Shown: positions 21,301-29,613 of the stretch, piece by piece | Numbering within the stretch: the first letter of the stretch is position 1 | Layout of the letters: each line of letters begins with the position of its first letter | NCBI GenBank assembly: GCA_003024175.1 | Contig: MDYQ01000241.1 | Coordinates: forward strand, 1 to 41,494 | Direction of reading: 5' to 3' | From: Planoprotostelium fungivorum | Taxonomy: Eukaryota > Evosea > Variosea > Cavosteliida > Cavosteliaceae | DNA length: 41,494 bases | The notes under the pieces: generated by a model | Seen by the model: only the letters and a program-made list of their open reading frames with translations | Databases searched by the model: none | What the model was told of the DNA's origin: nothing | Position numbers and translations under genes: made by a program

Positions 21301-23640
21301 ATCTCATCAAGTGATAATATCTCCGAATCCTCTGCCTCCTTTCCAACGATGCCTTCTTCTATGATCTCTTCATTCACCACTCCTTGTGAAGCCTCTTCCA
21401 AATCGAATCTTCCTGCTGAATGATCCTACTCGATGTTATTCTCTCTCCTTTGTGCTTCTCTCACGTCGACACCATCATCGTGTGTTGCTCCCTTCTCTCC
21501 GATCGCTTCCGCAGACAATTTCGATTGTTTCAAACCTTGTTGTTTGTTCCTGTGTCTTGTATCAATATTGCAAGTGAAGCTCTCGAATCAGGATGATACT
21601 ACTCACTTTTCGCCACATACGTACTTCTCAACAATCTGCGTGACGACTTCAGGCTGGCTGTAAAATCATTCAACGACTTGACTCCTGCTAACTCTTCACC
21701 TCATATCGTTCAGTTCTGACACTCTCGGCTTGATTTGTTTCCACATATCTGTCTTTTCACCCTCTATTCCTTTGCACATACTGAGATACTTGTCCATTGG
21801 TGTCTTCCATATAACGTGAATGGGGTGCACCCCCTGCTTGGACGATTTGCCTCGGAGATGAAGGATGGCTTTACAATCACACAGACATCTATCGTGCCTC
21901 AGATGTTGTCATCATCATCGATCGTCTGACTCACTTGGTCACTGCCTGACGCTCAAAAAGATGGCGTATATAACGAGGCTTATCATCGATACGACTATCT
22001 TTTGCTATGTAGCATATCACGACTGCTCTGGCAAACAACAGAGTTTGTGTCTTCTTGTCTATCACTGTGTGTATCTGATCATACGATCACTACTACCCCC
22101 CACATCCCACTCACTTGACGGAGCATATGGCCTGGCCAAGTGAAAGCAGCATCGATCTCCCCTCGCAGCTCGATATAGAATATCAAGATCATTATTGCTG
22201 TTCGTTGTTTGACGTAATCTGAGACTTGAGCCAAGGCAGATGGTTGGCAAAAGCTTTTCAGCATCTCCTCTAAGTTCTCAAGAGTAAATTGCTGATCGAC
22301 CCATCAGAATCCTTACTCCACGTCGCCTCACATTGTGACGTATTCTGTCGCGAGTGTTGTCAATACTCCCAAAGATGGTGGCAGCGGTCATGAATTCGGT
22401 CTTCTTGACATCTTCTACACCTTGCGACAAGATCTCGTCTGGTATGAGAGGTCAATCTCCTGTCATCCAATTCTCGTCATCTCCTCACCCATCCTCTCGG
22501 CAGCAATTTTCAATTCTCGAAGGCTTGGGATGTAAATCTCTTTGCTGGACAGAAACCCTCTGTCGATTTTCATCTTCTCGACGTTGTCTTTTGTCAAACA
22601 ATTGAGAACTCTGTCTCTCTCTGGCTCTACGCCCACCACTTTCTCAGCCTCTGCTCATCGTCATTTCAAAAGCTGCATCTTCCTCTTCTCGTCTCACTCT
22701 CTGCATTGGGTCCTTCCATCTCATTCACTTCTTGATCGTCTTCCTGCTTTCCTTCATTCCGCTGTTCTCTTTCCTTCAACATATCCTTCTTTCGGTCGAG
22801 ATCTTCTTCCAACTGTAATTCATGTGTCACACAAGGAATGACACCATATCCATCTCATTGTATGGAATCAAATTTCACCTTTTTGATCAAATCCTGCCGT
22901 TTGCTTTTCAAGTCTCCATTTCTCACTTCTAGATAAATCTCCTCCATCCATTTCTTCACTCCTGCTTTGTCTAGTTGTCGATCTTTCCTCGATAGCAGTA
23001 GCTCTATAAACCACATTGTGTAGATTCCACACGAGAAGTTGTCCTGCTGGATCGACTTCCGATCTTTCCAGGGGCGGATGATGTACTACATGCAAGTTGA
23101 GCATCACGTCCCATTCCATCTACTACTCGATGACTCACTTTCTCCTTTATCCCTCCTTCCATCAGACACTGCATCAAGGACGCATACCGTCCCTCTTTGG
23201 GTTCCTCTCTCTTCGAATCCAACAGATACGCCCGCGCCGGGGGGCCTGGCACGAAGACTACCAATATCCAGTGGTCATCGAAGTTGAATGGACACAACAC
23301 GAATTGGTCTTGTTTTATCCATTCACTGCATTACCTTCATCATCCATTCGAATCTATTCTCCTTTTATCTCACCGTATGCTTTCTACAGTGTGTTGATGA
23401 GAAGGCCCTACATTACCCAAAGAGTTGGCTGCTTTCAGTACTGTCCCTTGTAAATCGAGTCGTCGCAGAGCCTCCAGCCTCGAATCGATCAACAGATCGG
23501 TGATCCACCCATCTTCATCTCTTGCCCTTTTTAAACTTTTTTCTGTTGTTTGGATGTAACTCCATTCATCATCCTAGACCGGTGAGCTCAACCTCGAACT
23601 TCTTCTCCTTCCACTCACCATTGTTACGGGCTTCGACGTT
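18301..23640 (-). CDS. Ulp1/SENP protease - OTU-like (inactive?) - JmjC multidomain protein
   Basis: More than a dozen exons join in phase on the minus strand. From the N-terminus: a C48 protease with DGWITDLLIDSRLEAL, DDHWIL (His codon 23271-23273), AYLLDS (Asp 23217-23219), QQDNFSCGIY (Gln about 23047, Cys 23029-23031). An intron of about 66 bases holding an in-frame TGA follows. Then come helical exons (KMKIDRGFLSSKEIYIPSLR, EILSQGVEDVKKTEF, LKSFCQPSALAQVSDYVKQR, IHTVIDKKTQTLLFARAVVI) and an acidic/basic run near 21.04-21.23 kb. An OTU-like domain has PEGKLFHS where PDGNCLFHS is expected, and DGYYRVV where gHYdxV is expected, so catalytic Cys and His appear lost. The JmjC domain has FHVDAD (HxD, 19500-19508), KTWYIVP and the third ligand in CAHLVIS (19007-19009). 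The last exons are Cys-rich (CSR/CGLY...WCHEEE...CDFC) and end at 18301. It is probably nuclear. The first exon and one join after the JmjC core are uncertain. Confidence 0.6.
19254..19542. repeat. 144-base duplication around a single N (likely assembly artefact)
   Basis: Bases 19254-19397 and 19399-19542 are identical except for one base, with N at 19398 between them. The segment encodes the iron-binding core of the JmjC domain. The offset of 145 shifts the reading frame, so only one copy can be in the real gene. Two overlapping contigs placed end to end explain this best. Confidence 0.85.
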
Positions 23641-24418
23641 CTCCTGTCTCAAAAGATTTTGTGATGTCCCTTCCTGGGGTCAAATATTTGAGCTCGTCAG
23701 AGGAGCTTCGGCTTATTCGGACAGAAACTCCCTCCGCCCCCAGAAACTCCCTCCCTCAGCCCCATTTCTACGGTCTATTCTCTCAATCAATTATTTACAG
23801 TGAGAGTGGGAAGAGGAGACTTTGAGCGGGCATGAGAAAAACTGTCTACCTGGAGCTTAGTAGGTCTCTCACATCTTCTGCAGACATAATCATTATCCTA
23901 TCTTTAGTTTTCTTCAGACATCTTCTATTTTAGAGAATGGGGAGGAAATAAGTCTAGAGGGGTGCCCATTCTTTATCGCGAGCGTAAACGATGACGTCAC
24001 CATTCGTCAGTATCGTTAGAAACTCTTCACTGTTACCCTCTGACCATGTTGCTTGCGCTCTTGTGTGTGAGAAAAGGACTTTGAATCGTTGTAGAAATGT
24101 CTCGGGTTGTAGAACCGAAGGTGTTCTGGGGAATTGTTTGCGGGCTCAATTATTTGTACCACGAATAGTCTTGGTAGAACAAATCTTAGCATCGCCGAGA
24201 GAATGCACTAAAGATTTAAGAATTCCATACCAGGACTCTGGATGTGCAGGCAACACGTTGATATTCTCAGAGAATATCTTCAAACCGATCATTTCGTTGA
24301 CTCCGATGCAATTCTGATAGATGTCACAACAACTCTGCCGGCGGCCACATCAGCGGCAACATGACATCTTACTCAGGATGCGGCGGCACGCGGGGCACTT
24401 TTTCAGATAACCCACAAA
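23641..24418. other. Intergenic, holding a copy of a dispersed repeat (24136-24180)
   Basis: About 45 bases around ATTATTTGTACCACGAAT closely match 415-460. The rest shows no convincing gene. It separates the divergent Ulp1/JmjC gene and the GTPase-like gene, so promoters for both should lie here. Confidence 0.5.
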
Positions 24419-25560
24419 ATGCCAATCGGTAGTAAAAGAACTGCAACAGAAGATGACAATGAGCCAAAGAAGAGGCAGTCAAAGATTAGTGAAGAGGCTT
24501 TTATCAGCATCACAGAGTCCAGCACTGAGGAAGACCCTTCGAATCGATTGAATTCCTTACGTGAAATTAGACAAGATCACACTGCCGAATGATGGGCAAT
24601 TGAAGGAAGCCATCTCTCAAGCGACATCATTAGTAGAAGGTGTCCTTGAGATTGAAGGGCACCGCAAAGAATGCGAAGACGAGAATACAAGCCCTTATGA
24701 CCGCGATCACGAAACAACAAGAAGAGAAAGAGAAGATAAACAGCTCTCTTAAAGTGATCATAGTTGGCGATCCGGGTACTGGCAAGACGACCCTACTTAA
24801 TAGTCTGGCCGTATTCCGAGAGACCACACAGAAGAGATTGGGAGGAGTGCTCTGTGGGAGATCACCATTCTATTCTGATACAGGGGGTAATCATATATCA
24901 CCATCGTGTGCCAGACCATCAAATGGGCAAAGTCATTCAAAATGACCTTCCTCAACAGAGATGATGAGGAAGAATGAGTCTAGCTGGACGTCATCTGAAC
25001 CAATCTGACACTCACATATAGATTCTCTGGAATGTGGAAGAAGAAGCGAGATGCGTTGGCGAAGAAAGATGAATTATCTGTCTATTGTGCGATCTGGTGG
25101 GTTCCTCATGACATCATCGACATGGCACATCATCGTCCTCTCTACTCCATTTTGATTCATGCAGCGAGAGATTACCTACGTGAGATGAGTCTGACAATAC
25201 TGGAGCGCGTCACACAGATCATGGCAGAGGGTCCATTCGACATCCCAGAAGGAATCACGATCAACGATGTGAGCCTTCGACGACGAGACGATCAACGACC
25301 TGATACAAACAGACACCCGGCTGGGATCCTAATTTCGAAGTTGGTGAAGATTTCAAGAAGGCCATCACAGATGTGATCAGGAGCGAGATCGCTCGATCCA
25401 ACTGTGTTATCTATTCATCCCTCCGCATACCTGGAAACGATGCATTGAAGAAGCTGATCGGATGGCTACCGCCGGACATCACTGTGGCCAGAATACCCGT
25501 ATTAGTGCTGGCGTGGCACGGTGTGACACCACCGGCGAGGTCAGTCACACATGACACGCA
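24419..25560 (+). CDS. P-loop GTPase-like protein with basic N-terminus
   Basis: Translation from ATG at 24419 starts with a Lys/Arg-rich stretch (KRTATEDDNEPKKRQSK) resembling a bipartite nuclear localisation signal. Joins at about 24491-24572 and 24636-24687 keep frame and lead into a helical QQEEKEKINSS segment. A clear nucleotide-binding loop VIIVGDPGTGKTTLLNSLA follows. After further exons, ITIND joins across an intron (GTGAGC...AACAG, about 25269-25309) to TPGWDPNFEVGEDF, creating a DTPG (G3) motif. A helical part reading RIPGNDALKKLIGWLPPDIT and IPVLVLAWHG follows. Order and motifs suggest a GTPase of the AIG1/dynamin/septin-like class, but G4 is not clear. The 3' end runs into a P450 fragment near 25.58 kb, so the gene may be truncated there. 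Confidence 0.5.
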
Positions 25561-25579
25561 CGTCGATCGATGATTGAAA

Positions 25580-25938
25580 CGTATCGTAGTGGTAATGAAG
25601 TTGGCTTTGCATATCATCACCGCTGCCGCTTTTGGTATCCCATTCAAGCGTACTTCTTCTGCACCCTGGCCCATTGACTCCCTCCAGCTGATGACATCAT
25701 CTCACCTCCCATTAGATCATCAGTTGTCCTTCTACCAATCTCTCGTCACCCTCTCGGACAGACTGTTCTCCATTTCATCGATCCCAAACTTCATCTTTCA
25801 ACTCCCCATCCATTCCCTCTTTCAGAAATAACATCGTGCCTCTACGAGACAACAGCACACACTCTAATGTACACCTTCTACCTCCTCTCCATGCACCCAC
25901 AAGTACAAGAGAAGATGAAAGAGGAGGTGAAATCTCGC
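25580..25938 (+). pseudogene. Cytochrome P450 fragment
   Basis: The frame reads VVMKLALHIITAAAFGIPF, matching the P450 segment before the F-G region. After SIPNFIFQLPIHSLFQK a frame change at a CTTTCAG acceptor-like site leads to LYETTAHTLMYTFYLLSMHP then VQEKMKEEV, the typical oxygen-binding helix (ETT) and J helix. It then stops at TGA. The haem-binding Cys region and the N-terminal membrane anchor are absent. Only about a quarter of a normal 500-residue enzyme remains. Confidence 0.65.
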
Positions 25939-25980
25939 TGAGATTTCCGAGAAAATTGACAGAAAGGTCAGGCTAATCGA

Positions 25981-26421
25981 GTGTACGGAGATAGAGAGCC
26001 ACGGTACGAAGACTTGAACAGTCTCGTGTACCCAACCAGGAGGGTGGTAAATCGTCCTCCCAGGGTGGTGCCCTCTACCTCTTGGCCAGTGGAGGAACCA
26101 TCAATCTGCTCGTTAATGGTGAGCGTGGTTCGCTTTCTACCTCTCATTCGATCAGGCATGGATGTCCGAAATAACATAACCTACTCGGAAGGAGCCTTCT
26201 TCATGCAGATCCTCACCTCCAACATCACCATCACCTCCAACATCACCATCACCTCCAACATCACCATCACCTCCAACATCACCATCACCTCCAACATCAC
26301 CATCACCTCCAACATCACCATCACCTCGGGTGGTGTCTTTGATCTCGCTGGCTCCCCACAAGAGGTCCGCTTCGAGTATCTCACTGCCACAGGTGAGATA
26401 CTGCCATCTTCACACGACTAG
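25981..26421 (+). CDS. Unrecognised protein with TSNITI repeats
   Basis: An open frame of about 146 codons. Its middle consists of six in-frame copies of a hexapeptide Thr-Ser-Asn-Ile-Thr-Ile, giving a regular series of Asn-Ile-Thr N-glycosylation sites. Ends are GAFFMQIL before and GGVFDLAGSPQEVRFEYLTA after, both beta-strand-like. This could be one exon of a secreted or surface beta-solenoid protein, but no start, signal peptide or family is evident. The opposite strand reads Gly-Asp-rich repeats, which I consider a shadow. Confidence 0.3.
   Translation: MYGDREPRYEDLNSLVYPTRRVVNRPPRVVPSTSWPVEEPSICSLMVSVVRFLPLIRSGMDVRNNITYSEGAFFMQILTSNITITSNITITSNITITSNITITSNITITSNITITSGGVFDLAGSPQEVRFEYLTATGEILPSSHD
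26212..26325. repeat. 18-base tandem repeat, about six copies
   Basis: The unit CACCTCCAACATCACCAT is repeated without visible drift. That points to recent expansion or ongoing homogenisation. Confidence 0.9.
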
Positions 26422-27438
26422 CGTGGAGATGTGATGTTAGAGATACACCTCGACCCAAAATCGATGGAGGCTTTTCCAGAGAGAGTTGACAAGACCACGA
26501 TTCATGATGATTATCTCTCGATACATCGACGGTGAAGACAGCTACAATCTGATCTGAAGGAGAACCTACGTCCTCACTATCACTCACCTGTGAATCAGTG
26601 ACTGTTGAAGGTAACGAATCATACGCCACAGATAGATTTCACGTTTCTTTCTGGTGTACTCTCTTCCCTATGGTAATCAACGATGATACAAGACGGTTCG
26701 ACAACTTGCATTTTTTTAATTGATTTGAAAATGATTGCGACCCTCAACGAAGACATGATGGTGGGACGTGAAGATACGGCAGAGGACATTCAATTATACA
26801 AGAAGGTAGATTTCGATTTTAACTACCGAAGCAATCCCATCCTCTACTTGGACATCCACGAAAGCAATCTGCTGAAATGATTTCGAATGGCCATGCAGAC
26901 AGAGTTCAAGATACCCTTCCAGCTGAAGAATCTGAGGAAAGAGGCGGACGCACCCCTGCTACCACAAATACACCTACACCTGCTGCCGCCCCCTCACCGG
27001 GCTACCGCTTGTCGGTCAAGAACACCGTTATCGTCAAAACTTTGACTCCAGCCGCTGCCGCCCCAGCCCAGCAGTACCTCCAACGGCTTCAACGACAAGA
27101 CCCTCCCTATCCCCCGTGGTTGTTCTCGTTACAACACCAGCGGCCTCACTTTGTACACTGTGAGAGGTGCTGTCTATTTCAGCGGTATCAGTTGGGATAA
27201 CCAGGCCTCATTTATCGTTATCGATAATCGTTATATATGAGATACATTTGTAATCAAAGGTTGTCGGTGAGTGTAGACTCCAGAATATCTATTCAATTTA
27301 CTTCTCGTCCTCTTGCTTCCTCCTGAGATACGGTAAAGTAGCACCATAACAATAAGCAGCACCTACGACAGGATGTATATCCAGGGCAGCAGATGCAAAT
27401 TTTATCAACCAGTCGTTACCTTTATTGTATAGATGAGA
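26422..27438 (+). other. Mostly unassigned; possible exons at 26683-27200
   Basis: A frame at 26683-26880 (LKMIATLNEDMMVGRED...) and an overlapping Pro/Ala-rich stretch at 26950-27080 are open but motif-free. A third frame ends GLTLYTVRGAVYFSGISW, which looks like beta strands. Splicing cannot be settled by eye. Nothing recognisable lies in 27240-27438, the 3' flank of the AIG1 gene. Confidence 0.3.
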
Positions 27439-28532
27439 TCATAGAATACAGCATCCGCCTCCACCTGATCTCCTCTCCACTGCAGGGTGAGCTCTCATGA
27501 ACTCTTTTGTCTTGTTGTCGTAATGCTCTTCCAGATCCTTTCTGTGCTTCTTGACTTCTTTCTCGATGACCTCTCTCATCTTCGCGTTCGTCTCTGCCTT
27601 CAGACGTTCCTCAGCCTCTCTGATCTTCTTCTCGTAAGCGATGGATGCCTTCCACGCCTGAGAAGAGAATCAATTGACAGTGACCCAGAATCGACTCTTC
27701 CTCCTCCGTGTCAAAGGACGACTCCTGCCACGACCTAATGACTGAATAGATCTTCTCGGCCGAAAACATGCTCTTCCTCTGAGAAAGAAATCAGCTTTAG
27801 TGGCGATTCCGTATAGAAGTTGACTCACTCAATTGGATTCCCTGACGGATTCGTCTGACTGCTGTTGAACTGTGGATTATCTACGAAGATGCACCTGTGG
27901 TTGAGAGCATCAATGAGCGCCTTCAGCTCTGTGTTGATCGAAGCCTCTCTGATCCATTTGTCTCCAGCTGGCTTTCCGTTCTCAACGGTGTTGTTCATTT
28001 GTGCCGAAGTGGAGTTGGTGATAACGAGGACGCTGTTCTTCGCTCCTTGTGGACCCAAAATGGCCTCGACAATATACAAGATGGCATTGACGGTGTCCTC
28101 GGTCAATCTGCAAGCAGCCAGAATCATCCATGTGTGGAAAAGACATCCACCTATCCTTCTTGACGACGAACAAGAGGATGTCGATGGTTTTCAATTGCCT
28201 CATGGAGTTGACGATGTTCGAACGAACTACAACAGGGTCGTCTGCGGTGTCCAACACTCCTTGAAAATCGGTCACCTGAGTGACATTGAGACACGATTCT
28301 CTCGAGATGATCGGAATGAGATTGTGCTCACCGATATCAACCTGCCGTTCAATTGAAATGTTGCAGTAGAGCATTCCTTCGTGTGGCTGATGGGGCTGTC
28401 AGATACAGAGAATACGGGTTGAACAGATCCATCATCGGCCAACTTGTTGACGATGGTGGAGCCGATGGCGCTCTTACCACTGCCGGTGATGCCCAGGAGG
28501 GCTATTGTTATCTTGCGTTGCTCTTTGTTCAT
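27439..28532 (-). CDS. AIG1/GIMAP-type GTPase with coiled coil and C-terminal CCIL
   Basis: From ATG at 28532 the first exon gives ITIALLGITGSGKSAIGSTI, an AIG1-type G1 loop. It also gives PISHTKECSTATFQLNGRLI, where the conserved Ser/Thr-Cys region sits. Splicing (GTGAGC...CACTCAG) leads to TDFQGVLDTADD (G3, DTADD instead of DTPG) and IDILLFVVKKD. The next join completes RLTEDTVNAILYIVEAILG, the family-specific block. Then come SVLVITNS (where G4 usually lies) and HRCIFVDN (G5). Later exons give a long charged coiled coil (YEKKIREAEERLKAETNAK, VEKHR-like). The last residues are GGGGCCIL before TGA at 27439-27441. A CaaX-type end with final Leu is the usual geranylgeranylation signal, so membrane attachment is likely. 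One splice near 27.66-27.73 kb is unresolved. AIG1 GTPases oligomerise on membranes. Confidence 0.8.
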
Positions 28533-28964
28533 GTGCCGTGTGTGTAAATGTGATCCTATTCACTCGCTCAATCCATCGCCCATTTTTTTGGGCTGAACGT
28601 CAAGCCCAAAAAAAATTGCCCAAAATCATGTCTTCTTGTCGATCGATCTACAGAGGTCAATCAAAAACATCCACCCACCAATCGATTGTGACGCATACAG
28701 AAAGACTTGAACGTTATTTTGCTGACCATCCCCAAATAAATTGAAATCGCTCTCACTGTTGATAGATAGACATATTATCGCTAATCAGTTCTTATCATTC
28801 ATAAGTCTGACCATACAAACAATTAAGCTCGAAGCTCCTCCATTGAGCTGAGTGGATACATACGACTGAATCACACCAAAAGTGATCACTATCTTCCCCT
28901 TAGACGTGTATGAAGGCGAGAACTGATGTTTGGATGTTCGCGATTGAGTCATTCAATCTTCCGG
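28533..28964. other. Upstream region of the AIG1 gene with a T/A hairpin (28578-28613)
   Basis: GCCCATTTTTTTGGGCT faces AAGCCCAAAAAAAATTGCCC across a loop of about seven bases, a near-perfect inverted repeat about 50 bases upstream of the AIG1 start codon. The remainder shows no gene. Confidence 0.5.
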
Positions 28965-29232
28965 CTACAAGGAAGGAAGATATTCCATTGTTTCATTCAG
29001 AAAAATTCTGAGGGCTCAGTGGTAAGTCCATCTATCACTGCTCGATGTGACGATGAGATAATGGAATTCCAGAGTTGCAGACCCCAACAGAAGTTTGCTT
29101 CTAAATGGGAGAAATGCAAGACCCCAGGCAAGCTTGGACAGTCCGCCAAAAGGAGGGTCCGAGACGTTGTCGATACGCCCATCTCTAAGGGACCCATCAG
29201 AGGAGCTGATCTTCACCCTCCAACACCCTTAT
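28965..29232 (+). pseudogene. Displaced partial copy of the FHA-like gene
   Basis: About 270 bases repeat the segment encoding GRKIFHCFI through the first 22-residue repeat of the gene at 11887-13164, on the opposite strand about 16 kb away. Protein identity is about 90 percent by eye (for example EFQSCRPQQKFASKWEKCKT is unchanged). The reading frame is still open. It lacks the FHA part and most repeats and ends in an unrelated stop, so it is a dead or chimeric fragment of recent origin. Confidence 0.8.
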
Positions 29233-29446
29233 AATTACGCCCAACCTCATCCATCGGCTGATGTGTGGAAAGAAGAGGAGGACAGACGTACCCTGGCTCT
29301 CCTGTTTCTTCTGAGAGGACAAAGACACACTGATCATGACTGGAAGTAGGGGTCTGCGATGTTGACGGTGTTTATACGCTCAACAGCTGACATTCTAACC
29401 GGTGTTACATGAGGGCCATCGTAGGGGCAGTCTCTCCTTTAACACA

Positions 29447-29560
29447 GCGTTTCTGCAGAAAGGACACCCGGCGTTTCTGCAGAAAGGACACCTGGCGTTT
29501 CTGCAGAAAGGACACCCGGCGTTTCTGCAGAAAGGACACCCAGCGTTTCTGCAGAAACAC
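29447..29560. repeat. 24-base tandem repeat with palindromic core
   Basis: GCGTTTCTGCAGAAAGGACACC recurs at 29447, 29471, 29495, 29519 and 29543, exactly 24 bases apart. Each unit holds the 12-base perfect palindrome TTTCTGCAGAAA. The array ends about 55 bases before the ATG of the OTU gene, a position suited to a regulatory role. 29233-29446 shows no gene. Confidence 0.9.
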
Positions 29561-29613
29561 ATCCTCTATCCTTCCTGTTCAGAACAATCAAAAATCAGAT
29601 CACAGAAGTGACC

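Noticed and set aside
26152-26390. Gly-Asp and Val-Met repeat frames on the minus strand
   Set aside because: Shadows of the 18-base repeat; the flanking sequence on that strand shows no protein-like pattern.
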